Shown: in pieces, positions 10,165 through 18,297 of the stretch | How the letters are laid out: each line of letters opens with the position of its first letter | How positions within the stretch are numbered: position 1 is the first letter of the stretch | NCBI GenBank assembly: GCA_009773165.1 | Contig: WOUZ01000001.1 | Coordinates: forward strand, 372,001 to 436,000 | DNA length: 64,000 nt | Direction: 5' to 3' | Source: Bacteroidota bacterium | GTDB taxonomy: Bacteria > Bacteroidota > Bacteroidia > Bacteroidales > F082 | Program-made: the position numbers and the translations under genes | The notes under the pieces: generated by a model | Databases searched by the model: none | Seen by the model: only the letters and a program-made list of their open reading frames with translations | What the model was told of the DNA's origin: nothing

Positions 10165-10830
10165 TTAGGATCTGTTCTCATTGATATATCCATAGATAGC
10201 AAGGTCTGCTTCGCCCGACACAGGTTTGAGTCCGCCGTCAACCATCATCAAAAGACGTGTAGACACTTCAAGGATATTATGGTAATCGTGATCTGTTACG
10301 ACGAATCCCTTTTCGGGCAATTTTGATCTGATAAGTTCAATTACAACTTCTTTCTGCAGAGGTGAAACACCGTTAAATGGCTCATCTAAAAGCACATAAT
10401 CAGCCTGAGTATTTGTTAACGCTATCAGCTCGAGCAAACGTTTTTCACCATGTGAAAGAGACGATACCTTTTGTTTCATTAAAGCTTTCAAAAAAGGAAA
10501 CTGTTCGGGGAGATCATTTTTTAGCTTAGGGCAGAGTAATTCAATGGCTGTTTTTACCTTGATGTAAGGCGGTATCAAACCCTGTTGGGGTAAATATGAA
10601 ATATATCGGATGCTGTCAGAAACTTTTAGCAACTGCTGACCATTAGCCCGTACAAAGCGTTGATCTGCCGAAAGTGAGCCAAATATTATTTGCAAAAGCG
10701 TTGATTTTCCGCAACCATTACGTCCAAGTAGTCCAAGCACCTCTCCCGGCAGGCACTCAAGAAAAATATCGGTAAGCACGACCTTCTCTCCATAGCTTTT
10801 CAAAACGCTGTCAACATGCAATTTCTTCAT
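10165..10830 (-). CDS. ABC transporter ATP-binding protein
   Basis: This is a 221-residue ATPase. The start at 10830 (MKKLHVDSVLKSYGEKVVL) fits ABC N-termini and overlaps the stop of the upstream membrane-protein gene by four bases (ATGA). The Walker A motif is GRNGCGKSTLL. The signature is LSHGEKRLLELIAL, with His in place of the usual Gly of LSGGE. Walker B is YVLLDEPFNG and the switch region is VVTDHDYH. Together with its 93-residue membrane partner it probably forms a small exporter; the substrate is not evident. Confidence 0.85.
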   Translation of the reverse strand: MKKLHVDSVLKSYGEKVVLTDIFLECLPGEVLGLLGRNGCGKSTLLQIIFGSLSADQRFVRANGQQLLKVSDSIRYISYLPQQGLIPPYIKVKTAIELLCPKLKNDLPEQFPFLKALMKQKVSSLSHGEKRLLELIALTNTQADYVLLDEPFNGVSPLQKEVVIELIRSKLPEKGFVVTDHDYHNILEVSTRLLMMVDGGLKPVSGEADLAIYGYINENRS

Positions 10831-11108
10831 ATTAATAAGCAGATTATTGCAATAATTGCGTTTAAAACCATGGATAAAATCCAAAGCTTTTTTCTGCTCA
10901 ATCCGAGGTGATAATAAAAGAAATACTGTTGTTTGTAGATGTGTTCAAACATCACATAATGAAAAACAATCATTATAAAAAAGTAAGAAACACCAAGTGC
11001 AGCGAATGAAAGACTTCCGGTTAACAAACTGAGAAGAAAGGCAAAAAACAAAGCAGAGAAAGCAATGCGTTTGTAAAAAAGAAGAAAGGCCCGCGCTTGA
11101 TTTCTCAT
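10827..11108 (-). CDS. Small integral membrane protein, probable partner of the adjacent ABC ATPase
   Basis: This is a 93-residue protein with two or three hydrophobic segments: IAFSALFFAFLLSLLTGSL, FAALGVSYFFIMIVFHYVMF and the C-terminal LSMVLNAIIAIICLLI. It starts with a basic MRNQARAFLLFYKR. The stop overlaps the ATPase start (ATGA), which implies coupled translation and a functional link. It is far shorter than a normal ABC permease, so the export complex would be a homo-oligomer or would need another subunit. I do not recognise a named family. Confidence 0.7.
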   Translation of the reverse strand: MRNQARAFLLFYKRIAFSALFFAFLLSLLTGSLSFAALGVSYFFIMIVFHYVMFEHIYKQQYFFYYHLGLSRKKLWILSMVLNAIIAIICLLI

Positions 11109-11273
11109 TTTGTTTCCACTTTATTAATGAACGAAACAAAGATTGAAATAGTGTTGATAATGCTATAAGTTTGTATCCTGCCTATTTCAAAAAACAGGAG
11201 TATTATTCATGGTGGTTCCGTACAGGTTTAAAATGGCAATTGTAACAATTTACAGATCAATTCCTTAATGAAA

Positions 11274-12857
11274 TTATTCATTTTTAACTACTTCAAAGTT
11301 ATAGGTATCGAAGAACTCTCTTCCAAAAACATCTATGACTTTTATGTTAATCGTATTTGATCCTTCGGGAAGACGAGCTGGAACACGTGCTTTCCAAAGA
11401 TGGTAACAAGGCGATGGGTTTGAAGGACGTGAGCCTTCGGGCAATGTGGTGGCATGATCCCATTCATAGCGAACAGCGCACATATGCGGATCTTGTTCCA
11501 CGGTATAACGCATCTTCTTCCATTCGCCTCCATTCACATTGTAAAAAACACTGTCCTTTTCGCCACCCTGAAAGAAGTTCACATAAAACTCACCTCTGAA
11601 ATAACGCCCCATTGGAACCACTTTCGGTCCATAAACACGCATTTTGTATTTCTCATCTTTGCCGGCTGCTTTGTAATCATAGATGTATTGGTTACCATCA
11701 AAATTCAGGATGTTATATCCATTAGGAGTACCGTCGCGCATTGTCGAAACAGGCACGCCATTTTCTTTGTAAGCACCCGACCACCAATCGCCTGAAGCAG
11801 TCCCAACCGTATAATGATGATGCGGCTTTTCCTGCTTCCATGCTTCATCCTGATTGAAATAGTAATGAGCCTGTGTGTGCGTATGTCCCGAAAGGGATAA
11901 GGTATAAGGTCGGTCTTTTAACAAGTTAAACAGATTTTCACGCTGTGAAATTCTGAATGTTTCTCCCCATTGCGCTTCATTATACAAGGGTATGTGCATC
12001 AAAAAAACCAGCAAGTGTTCATTAGGGACTGTTTTTAAAATATTGTCAATATACAGGAACTGATCATCGGAGAGTCCGCCAATATATTGCTGATCGTTAT
12101 AAGTATTTGGGTAAACAACATTATTTAAAATGAAAAAATGAACCTTTCCCTGATTGAATGAATAGGTTGAGGGCCCATAGTACCGTTCAAAACTTTCATC
12201 GGCATGCTCCGGTATTTTGGCATCATAATTCATGTCATGATTTCCAAGGACATGAAACCATGGCACACCAACACGTCCGGTTGCCAAATTTGAAGCTTCC
12301 ATCAAGTCGGGCCTGTCGCCAACAATATCGCCAAGAGTAAATCCTAAAACTGGTCCGCTATTTGCCTTCTGCTCTGTCACAATATCTTTGTCGTAAAAAT
12401 CCACCTGCTCAATTGTATAAGCCTGAGGATCTGAGCTTACAAAAACACTAAACACTTCTGAATCACAACCAGTCAGTAAAGGGAAATCAACGCTTTTTGG
12501 CAACTCACCTGTTGGATCTACACCTTTAAAATTGAGTTCAGGCGAGCCTTTTGGCTTATGCAAATAGTAAAAAACAGGTAGATTATTCGAATTTACGGGA
12601 TAGCTATAGGCAGATGGTTTGATAACAAATATCATCCCCTCCTGTTTAATCGTTAGTTTGTACGATCCGTTTTCATTGGTTAAGACAACCTCTGTCCCAT
12701 TTGAAACAGCCACATTGGCAATCCCATTTTCTCCCCGGTCTTTCTTATTATTGCTGTTGATGTCATGGAAAACAATTCCGGTTACCTCAGTAACTTCCTG
12801 AGCGTTAATGTTTAAACTCACTAAAGCAATAAACAGAAGAGTTACAAATTTTCTCAT
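11274..12857 (-). CDS. Secreted calcineurin-like metallophosphoesterase with N- and C-terminal beta domains
   Basis: This is a 527-residue exported phosphoesterase. The signal peptide MRKFVTLLFIALVSLNINA is followed by a short SdrD-B/carboxypeptidase-regulatory-like beta domain (VTGIVFHDINSNNKKDRGENGI). The metallophosphoesterase core shows SSDPQA (the usual DxH motif as DPQ), LGDIVGD, LGNHDMNYD, LMHIPLY and SGHTHTQ. A C-terminal beta domain begins about residue 350. The substrate is unknown. It appears monocistronic. The HD/N/H metal ligands seem intact apart from the DPQ variant seen in this subfamily. Confidence 0.88.
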   Translation of the reverse strand: MRKFVTLLFIALVSLNINAQEVTEVTGIVFHDINSNNKKDRGENGIANVAVSNGTEVVLTNENGSYKLTIKQEGMIFVIKPSAYSYPVNSNNLPVFYYLHKPKGSPELNFKGVDPTGELPKSVDFPLLTGCDSEVFSVFVSSDPQAYTIEQVDFYDKDIVTEQKANSGPVLGFTLGDIVGDRPDLMEASNLATGRVGVPWFHVLGNHDMNYDAKIPEHADESFERYYGPSTYSFNQGKVHFFILNNVVYPNTYNDQQYIGGLSDDQFLYIDNILKTVPNEHLLVFLMHIPLYNEAQWGETFRISQRENLFNLLKDRPYTLSLSGHTHTQAHYYFNQDEAWKQEKPHHHYTVGTASGDWWSGAYKENGVPVSTMRDGTPNGYNILNFDGNQYIYDYKAAGKDEKYKMRVYGPKVVPMGRYFRGEFYVNFFQGGEKDSVFYNVNGGEWKKMRYTVEQDPHMCAVRYEWDHATTLPEGSRPSNPSPCYHLWKARVPARLPEGSNTINIKVIDVFGREFFDTYNFEVVKNE

Positions 12858-12984
12858 TTCCTTTTTTGCACGAATCTAAACAGTTTTTCTTAATCATATA
12901 ATGGAATAAGATGATGTTTCTATTAAAAAATGCAATTCATTCCCATAAAAGCAAATTGCTAATTTGAAAAAGCCCCAATGAATG

Positions 12985-13012
12985 TTTGTATTCGTAAATA
13001 GCCTTACCTTTG
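12985..13012 (+). promoter_or_regulatory. Bacteroidota promoter (-33 TTTG / -7 TACCTTTG) for the SulP gene
   Basis: TTTG at 12985-12988 and TACCTTTG at 13005-13012 are separated by 16 bases. They lie about 27 bases before the chosen ATG at 13039, and they argue against the upstream in-frame codon at 12982. Confidence 0.65.
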
Positions 13013-13038
13013 CACCCTCAATTCAAAGGCTAACTGCA

Positions 13039-14766
13039 ATGTCAGGACAAATCTTACAAAACATACAAAAAGTATTTCATCCTAAGATACTTACAACTCT
13101 CAAAGGCTATAATTCCAAAACTTTTTTATCCGACCTTATCGCCGGCTTAATTGTTGGGGTTGTGGCACTTCCATTAGCAATTGCTTTTAGTATTGCATCA
13201 GGTGTAGCGCCGGAACAAGGTCTGATAACAGCAGTCATCGCTGGTTTCCTTATCTCACTCCTTGGCGGAAGCCGTGTTCAAATTGGAGGTCCGACAGGCG
13301 CTTTTATCGTAATTGTTTATGGTATTGTAGAACAATTTGGGGTTCCCGGACTTATTGTTGCTACCATTATGGCAGGTTTTATGCTGGTTGCAATGGGGGT
13401 TTTGCAACTTGGTAGTATTATCAAATTCATGCCACATCCCATTGTTGTTGGCTTTACCAGCGGGATAGCTGTTGTCATTTTCTCGAGTCAGATCAAAGAC
13501 TTTTTTGGCCTCGAAGTTAGTGAAGCTACACCGGCAGATTTCATTGCCAAATGGCGGTTTTATCTGGTTCATTTTAAATCGATAAACATCTATGCTGCTG
13601 GCCTTGGTTTGTTTACTGTCATTACTATCATGCTCTGGCCAAAGATCGAAAAACGAATTCCGGGCACGCTTATAGCTTTGGTTATTACAACCATTGTCAC
13701 TACCATTTTTGATTTGCCTGTCGAAACCATTGGAAGTCGCTTTGGCGAAATCAAAGCAACCATCCCCGTTCCGTCAATTCCTTCTGTTTCATTCGACACC
13801 CTGCGTTTGTTACTTGCTCCTGCCTTCACAATTGCAATTCTTGGAGCTATCGAATCACTGTTATCAGCAATGGTAGCTGACGGGGCAACAGGTGGCCGGC
13901 ATCGGTCCAACACCGAACTTATCGGTCAGGGTATTGCAAATATTATTGCGCCACTTTTTGGTGGAATCCCTGCTACAGGTGCTATTGCACGTACCATGAC
14001 CAACATTCGTAACGGAGGCAAAACTCCTGTTGCAGGACTCATTCACGCTGTGGTACTGCTATTGATTTTGTTGTTCTTTGGAAAGCTGGCTAAACTTATT
14101 CCAATGAGCACTTTGGCCGGAATCCTCGTAATGGTTTCTTATAACATGAGTGAATGGCGTTCGTTCAAAGCCCTTTTCCGGAATACCCGTTCCGATATTT
14201 CTGTACTGCTCGTCACCTTCTTTTTAACCGTTGTGATTGACCTGACTGTGGCTATTCAATTTGGTCTTCTACTTGCTGTACTGTTATTCCTGAAGCGGTT
14301 GATAGAAACAACAGAGGTAGATGTTATTAAGCAGGCTGTTGACGACGATCAGTCGGATTTCGCCGACGATGCACAACAATTACTTATTCCAAAAGATGTT
14401 GAAGTGTTTGAAATCAGCGGCCCATTCTTTTTTGGTGTTGCAAGTAAGTTTGATGAAGCAGAGCGCAATTTGGTTAAAACGCCCAAAATAAGGATCATAC
14501 GCTTAAGAAAAGTTCCTTTTATTGATGCTACCGGACTTACAAATCTTCGGAATTTTATCAGAAGAGCTCAGTCAAAACAAATCCATATCATCCTTTCCGG
14601 AGCTAATAAAACTGTTTTCGATGCGATGAAGAAAAATGGTTTGTTTGATGTGGTTGGGGAGGAGAATGTTTGTCCGGATATCCATTGTGCACTCAAGAAA
14701 GCTGATATTTTTCTTGCTATAAAACCTTCCAAAGGCAATAAACAGAGTGATGCTGTAAAAGGTTAG
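13039..14766 (+). CDS. SulP-family anion transporter with C-terminal STAS domain
   Basis: This is a 575-residue inner-membrane anion carrier of the SulP (SLC26) family, which moves sulfate, bicarbonate or similar anions. The start at 13039 (MSGQILQNIQ) follows a promoter element; an earlier codon at 12982 would overlap that element. The membrane domain has the conserved LIVGVVALPLAIAFSIASG and the GGSRVQIGGPTGAFIVIV segment. The STAS domain runs from about residue 450, with IDATGLTNL in place of the phospho-site loop. A bicarbonate or sulfate role cannot be separated from sequence alone. The gene stands alone on the plus strand, converging with the HAD gene downstream. Confidence 0.92.
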   Translation: MSGQILQNIQKVFHPKILTTLKGYNSKTFLSDLIAGLIVGVVALPLAIAFSIASGVAPEQGLITAVIAGFLISLLGGSRVQIGGPTGAFIVIVYGIVEQFGVPGLIVATIMAGFMLVAMGVLQLGSIIKFMPHPIVVGFTSGIAVVIFSSQIKDFFGLEVSEATPADFIAKWRFYLVHFKSINIYAAGLGLFTVITIMLWPKIEKRIPGTLIALVITTIVTTIFDLPVETIGSRFGEIKATIPVPSIPSVSFDTLRLLLAPAFTIAILGAIESLLSAMVADGATGGRHRSNTELIGQGIANIIAPLFGGIPATGAIARTMTNIRNGGKTPVAGLIHAVVLLLILLFFGKLAKLIPMSTLAGILVMVSYNMSEWRSFKALFRNTRSDISVLLVTFFLTVVIDLTVAIQFGLLLAVLLFLKRLIETTEVDVIKQAVDDDQSDFADDAQQLLIPKDVEVFEISGPFFFGVASKFDEAERNLVKTPKIRIIRLRKVPFIDATGLTNLRNFIRRAQSKQIHIILSGANKTVFDAMKKNGLFDVVGEENVCPDIHCALKKADIFLAIKPSKGNKQSDAVKG

Positions 14767-14781
14767 AACTTATAGTTTTCT

Positions 14782-15435
14782 TTACCCAAAAATGCTTTTG
14801 TCAAAATCCACAAAAGAAGTGATTATGTCATGATTCCAACGCGAATAATCTTCTCCATGTGAATCCATTACAACTATTTTTCCTGCTTTAGCATTTTCAG
14901 CAGCCATAATGCCATTGAAAGAATCTTCAAAAATCAACACCTCATGCGATGACATGTTAAGTTGCTCAATGGCCATGTTGAAAAGCATAGGGTCGGGCTT
15001 GCCGGGAATGGTCCCATCGTTGAAAACAACATTATTTCGAATGAAGTAACGGGATAAATTCAAAAAATCATAATAAAAATCAACGTTTTCATTATCAGAA
15101 GCTGTGGCTATTGTAAAAGGTATTTCTTTGTTTTTGAGCCAGTTGAAAAGATCAACAGCTCCCGGCATCAGCTGAATATTTTTTTTACGGAATAAATCTC
15201 TGTAAACTTCCTCTTTTTCAAAACCATACTTTACGACCTCATCCGCTTCCATTTCACGATGAAAGATGATAGACAAAATATCTTTATTTGTTTTTCCATG
15301 TAAGAGAAATATCTCCCGATCTCCAGGCTGAGGTAATTTATAACGATCGAAAAACTCTCTCCAGGCAAGGTTGTGCAGATGTGTATCATTCACCAGAGTT
15401 CCATTAAAATCAAAAATCACTCCACGTATAGGCAT
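14782..15435 (-). CDS. HAD-superfamily hydrolase, beta-phosphoglucomutase-like, with DFNGT motif I
   Basis: This is a 217-residue cytoplasmic HAD enzyme with a helical cap. Motif I is VIFDFNGTL, so the second Asp of DxDxT is Asn. Motif II is FTIATASDNEN, the Lys segment is NDGTIPGKPDP, and motif IV is LIFEDSFNGIMAAENAKAG, which resembles beta-phosphoglucomutase relatives. The second Asp normally acts as general acid/base, so catalysis may be altered or slow. The next gene upstream (NlpC/P60) ends eight bases before its start, which suggests co-transcription. Confidence 0.82.
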   Translation of the reverse strand: MPIRGVIFDFNGTLVNDTHLHNLAWREFFDRYKLPQPGDREIFLLHGKTNKDILSIIFHREMEADEVVKYGFEKEEVYRDLFRKKNIQLMPGAVDLFNWLKNKEIPFTIATASDNENVDFYYDFLNLSRYFIRNNVVFNDGTIPGKPDPMLFNMAIEQLNMSSHEVLIFEDSFNGIMAAENAKAGKIVVMDSHGEDYSRWNHDIITSFVDFDKSIFG

Positions 15436-15443
15436 GTTTGAAT

Positions 15444-16148
15444 TTATTGTGGTTTAATATCAGGCCTTTTTGCAGTGACGTATCGTTTACGATAGTAGGG
15501 TTCTTCCGAAAGCCAGTCGGCACGCAGCCCGTGACGGGTACTGTGTATCATCTTCACATCCTTGTTTTCTGATACTTCAATGACCATGGCAACATGTCCT
15601 ATTGTCGAACTCTTGGCATTTCGTCCTTTAAAAAACAACAGATCACCTTTCTGGACGGCCTCAAGCGGAACCGTTTTGCCGATGTGCACCTGTTCACGAC
15701 TCGATCTGGGGAGGTCATAGCCGTGTTTTCCATACACATAACGTACAAAACCCGAACAGTCAAAGCCATTTTCGGTTGTTCCTCCAAAACGATAAGGCAG
15801 GCCGACGAAGGTTAAAGAATAATCTACCAACTGCTCAATTTCAACCGAAACAACTGAAGGAGGCTGCATCAATAGTCGCTCTGTAAACACATTTGGTTTA
15901 TCAATCTCAGTATAAAGATATATGCTGTCAGAAAGATAAAAAGCTTCCTCGAACTGAGCAATAAATGCAAGACTGTCGGATAACAATGCTCCGCTATCAC
16001 TACGTGCCATGAGCATCAAACTGTCGCCCAGGATAAAGGTTTCACCGAAAAAATTCAGGCTGACAGTGTCTATTTCCGGCTCCTCCACTTGCGCAAACAC
16101 AAAAAAAGGTACCAGTAAACAACCAGCCAAAAACAATATTTTATTCAT
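15444..16148 (-). CDS. Exported NlpC/P60-family cysteine peptidase (cell-wall hydrolase)
   Basis: I use the ATG at 16148 because it gives a clean signal peptide (MNKILFLAGCLLVPFFVFAQ); an ATG nine codons earlier is possible. The 234-residue product has an uncharacterised region to about residue 115. The NlpC/P60 domain follows, with catalytic Cys in NGFDCSGFVRYVYGKHG, the family KGDLLFF motif and the His in TIGHVAMVIE. It probably cleaves peptidoglycan stem peptides in the periplasm. It shares a transcript with the downstream HAD gene (8-base gap). Confidence 0.88.
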   Translation of the reverse strand: MNKILFLAGCLLVPFFVFAQVEEPEIDTVSLNFFGETFILGDSLMLMARSDSGALLSDSLAFIAQFEEAFYLSDSIYLYTEIDKPNVFTERLLMQPPSVVSVEIEQLVDYSLTFVGLPYRFGGTTENGFDCSGFVRYVYGKHGYDLPRSSREQVHIGKTVPLEAVQKGDLLFFKGRNAKSSTIGHVAMVIEVSENKDVKMIHSTRHGLRADWLSEEPYYRKRYVTAKRPDIKPQ

Positions 16149-16181
16149 AAATAATTGATAACCAATTTTTATCAAATATTA

Positions 16182-16210
16182 CCCATAAGCATTATGGGAG
16201 GACAAAAGTA
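16182..16210 (-). promoter_or_regulatory. -7 promoter element and perfect 7-bp inverted repeat upstream of the NlpC/P60 gene
   Basis: On the minus strand TACTTTTG lies at 16210-16203. Between it and the start codon is CCCATAA-gca-TTATGGG (16182-16198), a perfect palindrome that could be an operator or a leader hairpin. Confidence 0.45.
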
Positions 16211-16346
16211 ACATTAAAACAGCAAATTTATTGTGCTCAGTCTGCATTACGTTATAAAACCATTTTTTAAAAGTATGTGTAACCAAAAAAAAATACTGCG
16301 TCAAAAGCCTGTAACAAAAAATTATTTACCTCAAATACTTAAAAAA

Positions 16347-16694
16347 ATGCTTGAAATCACCCCTATTGCAATAACAGGTATCGTCTTTGGTACCATTTAC
16401 GGATTGTTCTTTCTTTTTGTTCGTCGTCGCGAACGCCTCACGATGATGGAAAAAGGATATGATGCATCATTGTTCCAAACAGAAAAACCTTCAGGCCGAT
16501 TCACAAGTCTGAAATTTGGAATGTTGTTCATCGGCGTCGGAGCTGGCATCTTAGTCGGCAACATCCTTGCTGTGACAACGGCTCTCAACGAAGAAGTATC
16601 TTTTTTCTCGATGACATTTCTCTTTGGAGGATTAGCTCTGGTGCTTAATTATCTTATCGAGACCAAAGAACGGAAAGAAAATTCCAAGTCATGA
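16347..16694 (+). CDS. Small membrane protein (DUF6249-like)
   Basis: This is a 115-residue protein. The start at 16347 (MLEITPIAITGIVFGTIYGLFFLFVRRRERL) places a transmembrane helix at the N-terminus, as in relatives I recall in Bacteroidota. Two more hydrophobic segments follow (LKFGMLFIGVGAGILVGNIL and SFFSMTFLFGGLALVLNYLI). A longer frame back to 16233 adds a basic, non-membrane stretch I do not trust. It overlaps the serine hydrolase gene by four bases (ATGA). Function unknown. Confidence 0.7.
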   Translation: MLEITPIAITGIVFGTIYGLFFLFVRRRERLTMMEKGYDASLFQTEKPSGRFTSLKFGMLFIGVGAGILVGNILAVTTALNEEVSFFSMTFLFGGLALVLNYLIETKERKENSKS

Positions 16695-18007
16695 AAAGGA
16701 TATTCCTGCTTCTAACCCTGTTTTGTGCCGGACTTTATGTTTCGGCACAAAACAGTTATCAAATGAGCAGACTCGATAGCCTCTTTCATCTGCTCGAAAA
16801 GGAAAATAAAATGATGGGGAGTATCAGCATTCAAAAAGCAGGACTTGAAATTTACAACAAGCAGTTTGGCTTTTGTGATGTTGCTACTCAGCTGAAACCT
16901 AAGGCTACATCTGTCTATCGCATCGGATCTATCAGTAAAATGTTTACTGCTGTAATGATTTTGCAGCTTGTTGATGAAAACAAACTCTCTCTGGAAGCAA
17001 AACTCTCCGATTTTTATCCTTCTGTACCTCATTCCGATCGTATTACTATCGATCAAATGCTTGGGCATCGCAGCGGCATCCACAGCATCACAGACGATAG
17101 TGCGTATTTGGGTTATTTATCTACATATCAATCACATGAACAATTGCTTCAGCGCATTGTTGCATCTGAAAGTGAGTTTGAACCCGGTGCGAAAACAGCT
17201 TACAGCAATTCAAACTATATACTTTTAGGTTATATCCTTGAGAAAGTTACTGGTTTCGATTACCAAATCAACCTTGAAACCCGCATTACACGTCCGCTTT
17301 CATTGCACTACACACGTTATGGTACGGCAATTACTCCTGAAAATGGAAATTGTTATTCTTATAAATATGAGAATAAAGAAGTTATAAAAGAAGTGGAGAC
17401 GGATATGTCAATTCCCGGGGGCGCAGGTGCTATCATTTCCACTCCTACTGAACTGAATCATTTCATCAAAGCTCTCTTTGACGGTAAACTGTTAAGTGCC
17501 AATTCCCTTAACAAAATGACCGATCTGAAAGAGCATTTCGGTTACGGTATTTTTGCAATGCCCTTCTACGATCACAATGGATTTGGTCATACTGGTGGTA
17601 TCGATGGCTTTCGCTCCAGCTTATCCTGGTTTCCGGATGACAGCCTTGCAATAGCCATTTGTGTGAATGCCGCTGATTATAACCCCAATGAAGCGCTCAT
17701 CGGAGCATTGAGTATTTTGCTCAATAAAGAATACAAACTGCCTGTATTTAATGTAGTTACAGTAAATGAAGCTCTTTTAACTACCTATACTGGTGTTTAT
17801 AGCAGTCCTGATTTTCCGTTAAAGATGAACATTACTCTAAAAGAAAAGCAACTTTTTGGAATGGCAACCGGGCAATCGGCTTTTCCTCTCGCTGCTGTTG
17901 ATGAAACAACATTCCGGTTCGATCAGGCTGGAATTTTAATCACTTTCGGTACTAATACCTTGACTATTAAACAAGGCGGAATGAACATACAAATGAAAAA
18001 AGAATAA
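16691..18007 (+). CDS. Exported serine hydrolase of the beta-lactamase/class C family
   Basis: This 438-residue exported protein has the signal peptide MKRIFLLLTLFCAGLYVSA. The penicillin-binding/class C fold motifs are visible: S80-I-S-K83 in YRIGSISKMFTAV, YSN in AKTAYSNSNYILLGYILEKV, and HTG in GFGHTGGIDGF. A C-terminal beta domain begins about residue 355. It is more likely an esterase or peptidase than a true beta-lactamase, because this architecture is common in Bacteroidota. It is coupled to the small membrane protein upstream through the ATGA overlap. Confidence 0.87.
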   Translation: MKRIFLLLTLFCAGLYVSAQNSYQMSRLDSLFHLLEKENKMMGSISIQKAGLEIYNKQFGFCDVATQLKPKATSVYRIGSISKMFTAVMILQLVDENKLSLEAKLSDFYPSVPHSDRITIDQMLGHRSGIHSITDDSAYLGYLSTYQSHEQLLQRIVASESEFEPGAKTAYSNSNYILLGYILEKVTGFDYQINLETRITRPLSLHYTRYGTAITPENGNCYSYKYENKEVIKEVETDMSIPGGAGAIISTPTELNHFIKALFDGKLLSANSLNKMTDLKEHFGYGIFAMPFYDHNGFGHTGGIDGFRSSLSWFPDDSLAIAICVNAADYNPNEALIGALSILLNKEYKLPVFNVVTVNEALLTTYTGVYSSPDFPLKMNITLKEKQLFGMATGQSAFPLAAVDETTFRFDQAGILITFGTNTLTIKQGGMNIQMKKE

Positions 18008-18048
18008 AAACAGCTGTTGATTTAAGGTGCTAAAATGCTGTTTCTAAT

Positions 18049-18081
18049 AAATGCAGACTTCAACAGTCTGCATTTTTTTTG
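18049..18081 (+). terminator. Rho-independent terminator after the serine hydrolase gene
   Basis: ATGCAGAC (18051-18058), a 7-base loop and GTCTGCAT (18066-18073) form a perfect stem followed by eight T residues. Confidence 0.9.
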
Positions 18082-18297
18082 CATATCAAAAAGTTATTTT
18101 TATCGTTCGCAAAAACAATTTTCGTGTAAGTTCAATATCTGCAACCACTTAGAGTGCTATTTAGAATTAATCCAGATAAAAACTATTTAAATTGTTCTAT
18201 ATCAACCAAATAACAAAGAAGTTATTAGTAATTTTGAGCAGTTATATACGGTTATATATAGATATATAGATATCTATTCATTAAAACTTATGTGGAT

